Below, in pieces: positions 29,974 to 38,968 of a stretch of DNA of 64,000 nucleotides; positions within the stretch are counted from its first letter, which is position 1, and each line of letters opens with the position of its first letter. The stretch covers positions 1,054,001 through 1,118,000 of the forward strand of contig NZ_RJJY01000002.1 of the NCBI RefSeq assembly GCF_003751085.1, in the 5' to 3' direction. The notes under the pieces were generated by a model. The model was not told where the DNA came from. It searched no databases and saw only the letters and a program-made list of their open reading frames with translations. Position numbers and translations under genes: made by a program. The DNA is from Micromonospora sp. Llam0. Lineage in GTDB: Bacteria; Actinomycetota; Actinomycetes; Mycobacteriales; Micromonosporaceae.

Positions 29974-30795
29974 TCAGTCGTCGCCCTGCAGGAAACTGAG
30001 CAGTCGAAGGATCTCGATGTAGAGCCAGATCAGGCTGACCAGGATGCCGAACGCCGCCGTCCAGGAGTAGCGCTGCGGCAGGCCGAGCCGGACGCCCTCC
30101 TCGACCTCGTGGAAGCTCAACACGAAGCTCAGCGAGGCGACCACGATGCAGATGAGGCTGAAGATGATGGCGACCGGACCGCCACTACGCAGCCCGGTGT
30201 CGACGCCGAACAGCGACAACACCAGGTTGATCATCATGACCGCGAAGACACCGACCATCGCGGCGATCAGGCCACGGGTGAATTTCGGGGTGGCCCGGAT
30301 GACCTTCATCTTGTAGAGGGCGGCCATCAGGAAGAAGACGCCGAAGGTGGCGACCACCGCCTGCAGGACGATGCCCTGGTAGCCGGCGACCACCTCGAAG
30401 AACTTGCTCACCAGACCGACGAAGACACCTTCGACGACGGCGTAGGTGACCACCAGCGCCGGGTTCGCGACCCGGGAGAACGAGATGACCAGCCCCAGCA
30501 CCAGACCGACGATCGCGGCACCGATCCAGGCGCCGAACAGCAGCGAGTCGGGGACCAGGACCCAGGCCGCCGCCGCCGACAGGCCGGTGATGCCGAGCAG
30601 GGTGACGGTCTTGACGACGACGTCGTCGACCGTCATGGGCGCGACGGTGGGTGGCGCGGCCGGGTAACCGGCCTGCGTCGGATATGGCTGCCCGGCGCCG
30701 GGCTGCCCGTAGGGACCGGCAGGGGCGTACCCGGTGGCCCGCTCCCGCTCGGCCGCCTGGCCGAGCCGGGCCAGGACCGGGTTGGATGTCTTCAC
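29974..30795 (-). CDS. Bax inhibitor-1/YccA family membrane protein
   Basis: A 273-residue protein with a Pro/Gly/Tyr-rich cytoplasmic N-terminus (residues about 20-52), followed by seven membrane helices typical of the BI-1/YccA (TMBIM) family. SRVANPALVVTYAVVEGVF and the last-helix region LIWLYIEILRLL are typical of bacterial members, which leak protons or calcium. The GTG start has GGGAGG eight bases upstream. It ends 73 bp from the convergent hypothetical gene. Confidence 0.9.
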   Translation of the reverse strand: MKTSNPVLARLGQAAERERATGYAPAGPYGQPGAGQPYPTQAGYPAAPPTVAPMTVDDVVVKTVTLLGITGLSAAAAWVLVPDSLLFGAWIGAAIVGLVLGLVISFSRVANPALVVTYAVVEGVFVGLVSKFFEVVAGYQGIVLQAVVATFGVFFLMAALYKMKVIRATPKFTRGLIAAMVGVFAVMMINLVLSLFGVDTGLRSGGPVAIIFSLICIVVASLSFVLSFHEVEEGVRLGLPQRYSWTAAFGILVSLIWLYIEILRLLSFLQGDD

Positions 30796-30939
30796 TGTCC
30801 AGCCTCCCTCAGGGGGTTGTCACACGATGGTGTGAGGTCAAGGGTAGACGGCCCGATCGACGCCGCGTAGGACCGGCGGCTGCGGACGGGCTCCGGCCGG
30901 TGACACCGGGGGCGCAGACGGCAACGGGCGACGCCGAGG

Positions 30940-31020
30940 TACCCGGGGCGGGAATCGAACCCGCACGCTTTTCAGCAGCCGCTTTTAAGGCAGCCGTGTC
31001 TGCCATTCCACCACCCGGGC
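30940..31020 (-). tRNA. tRNA-Leu (anticodon UAA), bldA type
   Basis: On the minus strand the cloverleaf is complete: acceptor stem GCCCGGG/CCCGGGU (one G-U), D arm, anticodon stem GCUGC/GCGGC around loop CUUAAAA (anticodon UAA), a class II variable arm (GCU/AGC), and T arm GCGGG-UUCGAAU-CCCGC. The discriminator is A and CC is encoded before a T, so CCA is completed by CCA-adding enzyme. This tRNA reads the rare UUA codon; its Streptomyces counterpart is bldA, a developmental regulator. The only TTA codons I found in this window are in the NACHT gene. Confidence 0.96.
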
Positions 31021-31147
31021 CGGCGGGTCGGCCGGGCTACGCCCGGCCGTACCCGATCGCCGACACGCCACGCGCTGGTACGCGACGGCACGATGTCACG
31101 GTAGCGGGTCGCGCCCAGCCGGACGCAGCCCGGCCGGCCGACGGCAC

Positions 31148-31153
31148 TAGGGT
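31148..31153 (+). promoter_or_regulatory. -10 element of a leaderless membrane-protein gene
   Basis: TAGGGT ends seven bases before the GTG at 31161 with no Shine-Dalgarno in between, the arrangement of a leaderless mRNA. Confidence 0.5.
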
Positions 31154-31160
31154 GCGAACC

Positions 31161-33023
31161 GTGAGCCGCTCAGCAACCGCAGCGCAGGACACCGGCCCCG
31201 TTCCGCCCCGGCCCGGCGGGCCCTCGGCGGCCGGCTCCCGGTGGTCCCGGATCGTCGCGGCGGCCCGTGGACACCGGGTGGACGCCGTGGTGTGCCTGCT
31301 CTTCGTCCTGTTCGCCGGCCTGCTGACCCACCAGCTCTGGCCCGCACCCGGTGCCCGTCTGCTGGCCTTCAACCCGGAGGACCAGACCCTGTACGAGTGG
31401 TTCCTGGCCAGCGACGCGCGGCTGCTGTTCGGCGACTTCGGCCTGCTCAGTGACCGGCTGAACGCCCCCGACGGGGTGAACCTGATGGCCAACACGACGG
31501 TCATCGCGCTCGGCTTCCTGATGGCCCCGGTCACCGTGCTCTTCGGCGCCCCGGTGAGCTTCGCGCTGCTGGTCGCCGGCAACCTGGCCGCCAGCGCGAT
31601 CGCGTTCTACCTCCTGTTCGCCCGGACCCTCGGGACGCACCGGCTGGCCGCGGCGACCGGCGGTGCGTTCTGCGGGTTCGCCCCCGGGATGGTCTCGCAG
31701 AGCAACAGCCACCTGCACATGACCGCACTGTGGCTGATTCCGGTCATGGTGTGGCTGCTGATCCGGATCATGCGGGCCGCCGACCCGACCGGCTCGACAC
31801 CCGGCGGGCGGATTCTCGGGCCGGCCGGCCGGCCCGACCGCCGCCGGATCGTCACCTCCGGCGGCTGGCTCGGAGTCGTGGTCGCGGTCCAGGTGTTCGT
31901 CGGCGAGGAGGTGCTCTTCCTCACCGCCGTCACGCTGATCATCATGGCGGCGGCGTTCGCCGCGACCAGGCCCCTTTACGTGTGGCGGATCCTGCCGAAC
32001 TTCGTCGCCGGGATGCTCGTCGCCGTGGCCGTTGGCGTGGTGCTGCTCGGGTATCCGCTGTGGTTCCAGTTCGCCGGGCCGCAGGGCGTCTCCGACGGCG
32101 TGTTCGACCCGGCGTACTTCTCGGCCGATCTGGCGAGCTGGCCGGCGGTGTCCGAGCTGTCGGTGGCCGGTTCGGCGGCTGCCGCCGAGCTGACCACCGG
32201 CCCGGCCGAGTACAACACCTTCCTCGGCTGGCCGCTGGTGCTGGTCACGGTCGCCGCCACCGGCTGGTTGATCCGGCGACCGGTGGTGATCGCCTGCGCC
32301 GCCGGGACGCTGCTGATGGCGGGGCTTTCGCTCGGCCCGCGGATCGTCGTCAACGGCGCCGAGACCGACGTCCCCGGGCCGTACGCCCTGCTCGACGGGA
32401 TGCCGGTGGTGGACGGCGCGCTACCGATGCGGTTCGCCCTCGCGGTGATCCCGTTGATCGCAGTCATCCTGACCCTCGCCGTCGACCGGGTGCTGCGGCT
32501 CGGCTGGCGGCCGGCCCGGCTGGCCGGCCCGGCCGTCGTCGCGGTGGCGCTGCTCCCGGTCGTGCCGGCCCCGCTGCCGGCGATGGACCGTGACCCGTTG
32601 CCGGAGTTCATCGTCGGCGGCCACTGGCGGAGCTGCGTACCAGCCGGCGGGGTGCTGGTGCCGGTGCCGCCCGCCACCCCGCCGCAGCCGTGGCCGATGG
32701 CCTGGGCCACCGCGACCACGGTCGCCTTCGGCATGCCGGAAGGGTTCTTCATCGGCCCGTACGCCCCAGGTGGCGACGCCTCGATGGGCACGTTCAAACT
32801 GCCGACGTCGAAGATCCTCGCCGAGGTGGCCCGGACCGGCGAGGTGCCGGAGATCACCGACGAGGAACGCGCCCGGGCCCGTCGTGACCTGACCCGCTGG
32901 GGCGCCGACTGCGTGGTGCTGGTGGACGACACCACGCACGCCGCCGAGCTGCGGCAGACCACCGAGGACCTGCTCGGGCCGGGCCAGCGGGTGGCCGACG
33001 CCTGGACCTGGCCGGTCAGCTGA
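31161..33023 (+). CDS. Polytopic membrane protein, GT-C glycosyltransferase-like
   Basis: A 620-residue protein with about ten to eleven membrane helices and a C-terminal soluble domain (from about residue 475). The first large loop after helix 1 has FNPEDQTLYEWFL and the motif APDGVNLMANT, seen in uncharacterised actinobacterial GT-C-fold proteins; the acidic pair in that loop would be the metal or base site if the assignment is right. The substrate is unknown. Two close GTG starts (31152, 31161) are possible; 31161 fits the -10 element. Its 3' end overlaps the convergent ndh gene by 8 bp. Confidence 0.7.
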   Translation: MSRSATAAQDTGPVPPRPGGPSAAGSRWSRIVAAARGHRVDAVVCLLFVLFAGLLTHQLWPAPGARLLAFNPEDQTLYEWFLASDARLLFGDFGLLSDRLNAPDGVNLMANTTVIALGFLMAPVTVLFGAPVSFALLVAGNLAASAIAFYLLFARTLGTHRLAAATGGAFCGFAPGMVSQSNSHLHMTALWLIPVMVWLLIRIMRAADPTGSTPGGRILGPAGRPDRRRIVTSGGWLGVVVAVQVFVGEEVLFLTAVTLIIMAAAFAATRPLYVWRILPNFVAGMLVAVAVGVVLLGYPLWFQFAGPQGVSDGVFDPAYFSADLASWPAVSELSVAGSAAAAELTTGPAEYNTFLGWPLVLVTVAATGWLIRRPVVIACAAGTLLMAGLSLGPRIVVNGAETDVPGPYALLDGMPVVDGALPMRFALAVIPLIAVILTLAVDRVLRLGWRPARLAGPAVVAVALLPVVPAPLPAMDRDPLPEFIVGGHWRSCVPAGGVLVPVPPATPPQPWPMAWATATTVAFGMPEGFFIGPYAPGGDASMGTFKLPTSKILAEVARTGEVPEITDEERARARRDLTRWGADCVVLVDDTTHAAELRQTTEDLLGPGQRVADAWTWPVS

Positions 33024-34374
33024 CCCGGGCCGGCGCGGCACCCGGCTGGTCGAGTTTCGGGGTCGCCCCGAGGAACTCCTCACGCGGGTCGTGCAGCTGC
33101 CCGAGCGCCACCACCTCACGCTTGAGCACCAGCGCGAGCGTCCAGTCGACGATCACCCGCACCTTACGGTTCAGCGACGGGATCCGGCTCATGTGGTACG
33201 TACGGTGCATGAACCAGGCCGGCAGCCCGGTCATCTTGATCCCGTACACCTGGGCGACGCCCTTGTGCAGGCCGAGGCTGGCCACACTGCCGGCGTGCTT
33301 GTGCCGGTACTCGACCGGCTGCTGCCCACGGACCACCGCCAGGATGTTGTCGGCCATCGTCCGGGCCTGGCGCACCGCGTGCTGGGCGCTCGGCGAACAG
33401 TACGCCCCGGGCGGGCCGGTCAGGTCCGGCACCGCGGCGCAGTCACCGGCGCTCCACGCGCCGTCGACCGTCCGGTCGCCGTCGACGACCTGCAGGGTCG
33501 GCCGGCAGCTGATCCGCCGCCGCTCGTCGCGGGGCAGATCGGTGGCGTCGAGCATCGGCGACGGCTTCACCCCGGCCGTCCAGACGATCGTGTCGGCCGG
33601 GAAGCTGTCGCCGTCGGAGAGCCGCACCAGCCCGTCGACGCAGGACTCCAGCCGGGTGTCCAACCGGATGTCCATCCCCCGCTTGACCAGCTGCTGCACC
33701 GTGTAGGCGCCCATGTCCCGGTCGACCTCGGGCAGCACCCGCTGGGTCGCCTCGACCAGCACCCAGCGCATGTCCGCCGGCTTCAGCTCGGGGTAGTAGC
33801 GCAGCGCATCCCGGGCCATGTCCTCCATCTCGGCCAGCGCCTCGATGCCGGCGTAACCGCCGCCGACGAAGACGAACGTCAACGCGGTCCGACGGACCTG
33901 TTCGTCGGCGGTGGCAGCCGCCACGTCGAGCCGTTCCAGGACGTGGTTGCGCAGGTAGATCGCCTCACCGATGGTCTTGAACCCGATACCGTGCTCCCGC
34001 AGGCCGGGGATCGGCAGGGTGCGCGACACCGAACCGGGGGCGACGATCACATGGTCGTAGCTGATCTCCCGGGGCGGCCCGACGATGGGTTGCACCTCGG
34101 CGACCTTGCGGGCGTGCTCGATCCGGGTCACCGCTCCGGCGATCACGTGGCAGCGGCGCAGCTCCCGGCGCAGCGGCACGACGGAGTGCCGGGGTGAGAT
34201 GTTGCCGGCCGCCGCCTCCGGCAGGAATGGCTGGTAGGTCATGTGCGGCTGCGGGTCGACCACGATCACCTCGACCTCGCCCCGGCGCATCTTGCGGGAC
34301 AGGCGCAGGGCGGCGTAGAGACCGACATGCCCGGCACCGACGACAAGGATCCGTTGCCTGTTCACGTACCCCAT
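33016..34374 (-). CDS. ndh: Type II NADH:quinone oxidoreductase (NDH-2 family)
   Basis: FAD-dependent oxidoreductase of 452 residues that passes electrons from NADH to membrane quinone without proton pumping. The N-terminal FAD-binding VVGAGHVGLYAA (residues about 11-22), the second Rossmann motif FVFVGGGYAGIEALAE (about 165-180) and the third FAD motif AWSAGDCAAVP (near 300) are all present. The quinone-site AQHAVRQA helix and a C-terminal amphipathic membrane-binding stretch are visible. The ATG has GGGAGG a few bases upstream. Confidence 0.9.
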   Translation of the reverse strand: MGYVNRQRILVVGAGHVGLYAALRLSRKMRRGEVEVIVVDPQPHMTYQPFLPEAAAGNISPRHSVVPLRRELRRCHVIAGAVTRIEHARKVAEVQPIVGPPREISYDHVIVAPGSVSRTLPIPGLREHGIGFKTIGEAIYLRNHVLERLDVAAATADEQVRRTALTFVFVGGGYAGIEALAEMEDMARDALRYYPELKPADMRWVLVEATQRVLPEVDRDMGAYTVQQLVKRGMDIRLDTRLESCVDGLVRLSDGDSFPADTIVWTAGVKPSPMLDATDLPRDERRRISCRPTLQVVDGDRTVDGAWSAGDCAAVPDLTGPPGAYCSPSAQHAVRQARTMADNILAVVRGQQPVEYRHKHAGSVASLGLHKGVAQVYGIKMTGLPAWFMHRTYHMSRIPSLNRKVRVIVDWTLALVLKREVVALGQLHDPREEFLGATPKLDQPGAAPARVS

Positions 34375-34511
34375 CTTCCTCCCGGTTGCCTCTTGACGCC
34401 GCCTCGAAAGCCAGATATGTGACCGAGCACGCCCGTGTGAGCCGCCGCACGCCGGCCGACCAGGCCGACCGCCGACCGCGCCGCCCCGGGGCGGTCAGCG
34501 GCGCCGGACGG

Positions 34512-35075
34512 TCAGCGGCGCCGGCCCAGGGTGGCGAGCAGGGCGACCGCGCCGACCGCCACCACCAGCCCGGCCAGCACCGCGAGTAGGAAAGGCTGAC
34601 CGGCGGTCCGGCCGGCGGCGGTGATCAGCAGCACCACCAGCACCGCCGAGGCGAGCAGCACCACCGCCACCCGGGTCGACCAGCGCACCACGACCTCGGG
34701 GGCCAGCACCACGTCGTACGGCACGGCGGCGGCCAGCGCGGCGAGACTGTGGGTCAGATACAGCAGCGCGCCGACCGCCAACAGCCGCCACAGCTGCACC
34801 GGGGTCCCGTACCCGGTGGTGGCGAGCACCCAGCCGCCGATCCCGACCAGGATCGTCACCGTCGGCGCGTGCCCGCGCGGCGCCAACGCCGGCAGCAGCG
34901 CGACGGCGAGCAGCGCCGGGCCGGCCCGGCCGAGGAAGACTTCGGCCGGGTAGGCGAGCCCGAACGCGAGTAGCGCGGTGACCGCCACCGCGCCCCGCAG
35001 CAGTGCCGGCGCGAGGGTGACCCGGGTGAATCCGGTGCGCACCGCCGTCATCCGGTCCCGGATCGCGGTGATCAT
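34512..35075 (-). CDS. Membrane protein at the end of the MoxR/DUF58 operon
   Basis: A 187-residue protein with about five or six membrane helices; family not recognised. Its ATG overlaps the DUF58 stop by four bases (ATGA), so it is translationally coupled and the last gene of the five-gene operon. It probably acts at the membrane with the DUF58 protein. Confidence 0.75.
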   Translation of the reverse strand: MITAIRDRMTAVRTGFTRVTLAPALLRGAVAVTALLAFGLAYPAEVFLGRAGPALLAVALLPALAPRGHAPTVTILVGIGGWVLATTGYGTPVQLWRLLAVGALLYLTHSLAALAAAVPYDVVLAPEVVVRWSTRVAVVLLASAVLVVLLITAAGRTAGQPFLLAVLAGLVVAVGAVALLATLGRRR

Positions 35076-36544
35076 CGCAGCACCGCCTTCGGCGCCGACG
35101 CCAGTCGGGCCACGTCCCGCAGCACCTGGTCGAGGCTTCCAGCCCCGGCCCAGTTGACCACCGGTACGCCGTGTTCACGCAGCTGCCCGACGGTGTTCTC
35201 CCGGTCCAGCCGCCACAGCCGGTACGCCACCTCGGTCCACTGGCCCTGCCGGGGCGGCGGCGCCACCGTGGTGGGCAGCGTGTCGACGGCGACGACGATC
35301 CGCCCGGAGCGGGCCATCCGGGCCAGCATCTCCGCCGAACGCGGGTCCACCAGCGGGGTCAGCACCACGACCAGCGCGTCCGAGGAGAGCAGCTGCGGGC
35401 CGAAGACCTGGTCGTACGGTTCGTACGGGGTGGGCCGTACCTCGACGTCGAGCAGCCACTCCAGGACCGTCAGGTACTGCCGGCGGCCGGTGGCCGGGCG
35501 GAGCCGACGGGCCGTCGGCCCGTACTCCAGCATCGACACCCGGTCACCACGGTGCAGGTAGTGTTCGGCGATCGCGGCCGCCGCCCGGACCGTGGTGTCC
35601 AGCACCGACGCACCGCCGGACACCCCACCGGAGCGGCCGACCTCGGTGAGGACGTCGAGCAGCAGCACCACCTCGGCGTCGCGGTCGGACAGGGTCGCGG
35701 CGACGTGCAGCTGCCGGGCCCGCAGTGACACCCGCCAGTCGATGCGGCGCAGCCGGTCGCCGGGGCCGAAGATGCGCACCCCGGCCAGTTCACCGCCCTC
35801 CCCCGGCCGGCGGGACCGGTGCCCGCCGACCAGCCCGGCGGCGCGGGGCATCGCCTCGTCGGCGTTGAACGGGTCGATCACCGGGTAGACCGGCACCCGG
35901 ACCGGTTCGGCGACCACCGGCCGGCAGGACAGCAGCCCGTCGCAGGCGATCGCCCGCGCGGCGACCGGCCCGACCGGCTGGCGGCCCCAGCGCAGCGCCA
36001 CCCCGGTCAGCTCGAAGCCGGCCGCTGAGCCGGTCGGCACCGCCAGGCCGAACGGACGGTCCGGCACCCCACCGCTGGGCCGGGGGCTGGCCGCCGCCGC
36101 CAACCGTTCGAGCACCAGCAGCTGGCCACCTCCGGCAGCCTGATCGGCGGCGGCGTCGCCCGGACTGTCGCCGGGCCGGTCGTCGCTGGAACGACCGCCG
36201 TCGATCGAAATCGGCGCCAGCACCCCGACCTCGTCGATGCGCAGCCACGGCGACACCAACGCGCGTACCACCACCAGGTCGTAGTCGGCGTCGGCCGGGT
36301 TGGCGGCGGCGGCCCGGGCCCCGACCTGGCCGCCCTCGACGAGGTTGGCGTCGACCGCTCCGAGGTCCAGCACCGGCGCGGCGGCCGGCCGGCGGCGCAG
36401 CGCGTACGCGGTGCCCAGCGCGAACGGGGTGGCCAGGGCCACCAGGTCGACCCGGCCGAGGATCACCCCGGTGATCAGCAGCAGCCCGGTGATCAGCACC
36501 GCCCGGCCCAGCGCCCGGGTCGGCTGCCATTGCGTGGCGGTCAT
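35072..36544 (-). CDS. DUF58 domain protein
   Basis: A 490-residue protein with two N-terminal membrane helices (about residues 15-48), an immunoglobulin-like middle part and the C-terminal DUF58 domain. The DUF58 signature lies in GVRIFGPGDRLRRIDWRVS (about residues 247-265), followed by a von Willebrand A-like fold (VVLLLDVLTEVG) with an imperfect MIDAS. DUF58 proteins partner MoxR AAA ATPases in cofactor insertion or envelope complexes. The ATG at 36544 is 16 bp after the MoxR stop. Confidence 0.88.
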   Translation of the reverse strand: MTATQWQPTRALGRAVLITGLLLITGVILGRVDLVALATPFALGTAYALRRRPAAAPVLDLGAVDANLVEGGQVGARAAAANPADADYDLVVVRALVSPWLRIDEVGVLAPISIDGGRSSDDRPGDSPGDAAADQAAGGGQLLVLERLAAAASPRPSGGVPDRPFGLAVPTGSAAGFELTGVALRWGRQPVGPVAARAIACDGLLSCRPVVAEPVRVPVYPVIDPFNADEAMPRAAGLVGGHRSRRPGEGGELAGVRIFGPGDRLRRIDWRVSLRARQLHVAATLSDRDAEVVLLLDVLTEVGRSGGVSGGASVLDTTVRAAAAIAEHYLHRGDRVSMLEYGPTARRLRPATGRRQYLTVLEWLLDVEVRPTPYEPYDQVFGPQLLSSDALVVVLTPLVDPRSAEMLARMARSGRIVVAVDTLPTTVAPPPRQGQWTEVAYRLWRLDRENTVGQLREHGVPVVNWAGAGSLDQVLRDVARLASAPKAVLR

Positions 36545-36560
36545 GGCACGCCGCCGCCGG

Positions 36561-37598
36561 TCACGGCGCCGCGCGGCGGCCGGCCGCCGCGTTGCCCGGT
36601 GGGCCGAACCCGCCACCGTAGCTGGGCAGCGCGCCGCTGGCCGGGGCCGGGGTCTGCGCCAGCACCTCGCCGACCACGAACGACGGATCCACCCGGCGCA
36701 GCCACATCTCCGGCCGCAGGGTGATCCGGTGTGCCAGCACGGGGGCGGCCACCTCCTTGACGTCCTCCGGCACGACGAAGTCCCGGCCGGCCAGCACCGC
36801 CTTGGCCCTCGCCAGCAGCAGCAGCGCCAGCGAACCCCGGGGCGACGCTCCGACCAGGACCGACGGGTGTTCCCGGGTGGCCGCGGTGAGGGCCACGATG
36901 TACCGACCGATGGAGTCCTCGACCACCACGTTCTCCAGCGCCGCCTGCATGGCGCGCAGCCCGGCGGCGTCGACCACGGCGGCCAGCTCGGTCTCCTCCT
37001 GGCGGCGGGAGATGCGTCGGCGCAGTACCTCCCACTCCTCCTCGTGGGTGGGGTAGCCGAACGACACCCGCAGCAGGAACCGGTCCAGTTGCGCCTCGGG
37101 CAGCGGGTAGGTCCCCTCGTACTCGATCGGGTTGGCGGTGGCCAGCACGTGGAACGGCGCCTCCAGCCGGTAGGTGACCCCCTCGACCGACACCTGCTTC
37201 TCCTGCATCGCCTCCAGCAGCGCCGACTGAGTCTTCGGCGGTGTCCGGTTGATCTCATCGGCGAGCAGCAGATTGGTGAACAGTGGACCGGCCCGGAAGG
37301 TGAAGTCGGCGCTGCGCTGGTCGTAGAGGAACGAACCGGTAACGTCGGCCGGCAGCAGGTCGGGGGTGAACTGCAGCCGACGGAAGTCCAGCCCCAACGC
37401 CTGGGCGAACGACCGGGCGGTCAACGTCTTGCCCAGCCCGGGCAGGTCCTCCAGCAGCACGTGCCCGCCGGCGAGAATGCCGGCGAGGACCAGTTCCAGC
37501 GCGTCCCGCTTGCCGACCAGCACGGTGCCGACCGAGTCCAGGACGGCGTGCGCGAGCCGGCTGACCTCGGTGGTCGGGGCCGCCACCACGTCGTTCAT
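36561..37598 (-). CDS. MoxR-family AAA ATPase
   Basis: A 345-residue AAA+ chaperone-type ATPase. Walker A is EDLPGLGKT (about residues 49-57), Walker B LLADEINR (about 111-118), sensor 1 VLATANPIEYEGTYPLPEAQ with the arginine of LDRFLLR, and sensor 2 VGASPRGSLAL. MoxR ATPases assemble protein complexes with DUF58 partners containing a VWA-like domain. The ATG overlaps the upstream stop as ATGA (37595-37598), preceded by GGAG. Confidence 0.95.
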   Translation of the reverse strand: MNDVVAAPTTEVSRLAHAVLDSVGTVLVGKRDALELVLAGILAGGHVLLEDLPGLGKTLTARSFAQALGLDFRRLQFTPDLLPADVTGSFLYDQRSADFTFRAGPLFTNLLLADEINRTPPKTQSALLEAMQEKQVSVEGVTYRLEAPFHVLATANPIEYEGTYPLPEAQLDRFLLRVSFGYPTHEEEWEVLRRRISRRQEETELAAVVDAAGLRAMQAALENVVVEDSIGRYIVALTAATREHPSVLVGASPRGSLALLLLARAKAVLAGRDFVVPEDVKEVAAPVLAHRITLRPEMWLRRVDPSFVVGEVLAQTPAPASGALPSYGGGFGPPGNAAAGRRAAP

Positions 37599-38179
37599 AT
37601 CATCTCCAATTGGCTGACGAACACCGCGCAGTCCTTGGCGGACGGCTTGCGCCGGGCCGGGGTGTTCAGGAAGTTCCACAGTTCGTCCCCGCAGATCTCC
37701 CGGGCCCGTTGCGGGTCGGTGGCCCGGGTCAGCCCGTACCGGTGCCGTAGCCGCTCGTCGACCAGCTCGCCGAGCACCGGCAGGGTCACCTCGGCGAACC
37801 GGGCCGCGTCGCCCTGACCGGCCCGCAGCCGCCGCTCCCACCGGCCGACCGCCTCCCGCAGACCGTCCTCGCTGCCGAAAACGTAGCTGCCGTCCTCCGG
37901 GTCAGAGCCGACCCGGCGCAGCTTGACCGGGGGCGGGGCGGCGACCGACCGTACGGTGCGGCGCAGCACCACCAGCGCGAGGCAGCCGGCGAAGACCGCC
38001 TCGACGGGCACCGTCAGGCTGAACATCCGCAGCCCGAACAGCACGGCCGCGGTGCCGGCGGCGGCCAGCGCCAGCGCGGTCAGCCAGGACCGGACCCGGC
38101 CGGGTGCGCGACGCTCGCGAGGCGGTGCCTCCTCGTCGTGGTAGAGCAGGTCGTCGATGCTGGTCTGCGGGTCACTCAC
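37595..38179 (-). CDS. Hypothetical membrane protein of the MoxR operon
   Basis: A 194-residue protein with two membrane helices (about residues 30-72) flanked by an acidic N-terminus (SIDDLLYHDEE) and a soluble C-terminal helical region. No family is recognised. It overlaps the DUF4129 gene by 8 bp and the MoxR gene by 4 bp, so it belongs to the operon. Confidence 0.75.
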   Translation of the reverse strand: MSDPQTSIDDLLYHDEEAPPRERRAPGRVRSWLTALALAAAGTAAVLFGLRMFSLTVPVEAVFAGCLALVVLRRTVRSVAAPPPVKLRRVGSDPEDGSYVFGSEDGLREAVGRWERRLRAGQGDAARFAEVTLPVLGELVDERLRHRYGLTRATDPQRAREICGDELWNFLNTPARRKPSAKDCAVFVSQLEMI

Positions 38180-38921
38180 CGGCCGGCCCGCCTTCGCCTT
38201 CGCTGGGGCTGGCCGCGGCGGTCAGCTCGGTACGCAGCCGGCGCAGCGCCCACCGCGCCTGCTCCCGGGTTCGTTCGTCGACGTCGTGCCGGGCGTAGCG
38301 GGCCTCCCGGTAGACGGCCGCGAACGCCGACAGCACCTCGGCGCTGATCTCGTGCCCGGCGAGCAGCCGGGTGACCAGGTCGGTCGGGGTGTCGCCGATC
38401 TGGCGCGGGGTGCCGGCCGCGGCGGCGGCCTGCTCCAGGCGTACCCAGCAGGCGATCACCGCCCGGCGCGGGTCGGCGTCGGCGGCGGAGAGCTCGACCA
38501 GGCCGGCGTCGACGGCGGCGACCACTTCGGCCGCGCTGGCCGGGCCGGGCGGTGACGTGCTCCGCCGACGGATACCGACCGGGGCCGACCGGGGCCGGCG
38601 GCGCACCACGTCGCGCAGCAGGGTCCACAGCAGCAGGCCGGCGACGACCAGCACGGCAAGGCCGCACAGCGCCCCGGCGAGCAACGGAATCCAGGACGGA
38701 AGCTGCTGCTGATCGGCGGCGGCGAAGTCGTCCGGCGGCGGCTGGTTCCTCGGTGCCGTCTGCGGCTGCTGGTAGTCCGGCAGCGCGGGGATGTCCCGTT
38801 CGACGGTGGCGTCGGTGCGGCCGACCGGCAGGGTGGAGTTCGCCGCCGCGACCGCGGTCAGCGCGAGCAGTACGGCGATGGCGGCGAGTGGCCACAGCCT
38901 GCGGATAGCCGCGGAGTCCAT
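38172..38921 (-). CDS. DUF4129 membrane protein, first gene of the MoxR operon
   Basis: A 249-residue protein with an N-terminal signal/anchor helix (residues about 9-29), an extracytoplasmic Pro/Gln-rich segment, a second helix (about 76-98) and a cytoplasmic DUF4129 domain ending DVDERTREQARWALRRLR. DUF4129 proteins are often fused to transglutaminase-like domains or linked to MoxR/DUF58 operons. The ATG at 38921 gives a proper signal anchor; the longer frame upstream lacks coding signs. Confidence 0.82.
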   Translation of the reverse strand: MDSAAIRRLWPLAAIAVLLALTAVAAANSTLPVGRTDATVERDIPALPDYQQPQTAPRNQPPPDDFAAADQQQLPSWIPLLAGALCGLAVLVVAGLLLWTLLRDVVRRRPRSAPVGIRRRSTSPPGPASAAEVVAAVDAGLVELSAADADPRRAVIACWVRLEQAAAAAGTPRQIGDTPTDLVTRLLAGHEISAEVLSAFAAVYREARYARHDVDERTREQARWALRRLRTELTAAASPSEGEGGPAGE

Positions 38922-38968
38922 TGCCGGTGGGTGCCCCCTCGAGTCCTCCAGTGGTCGTCCCGGCCCGG

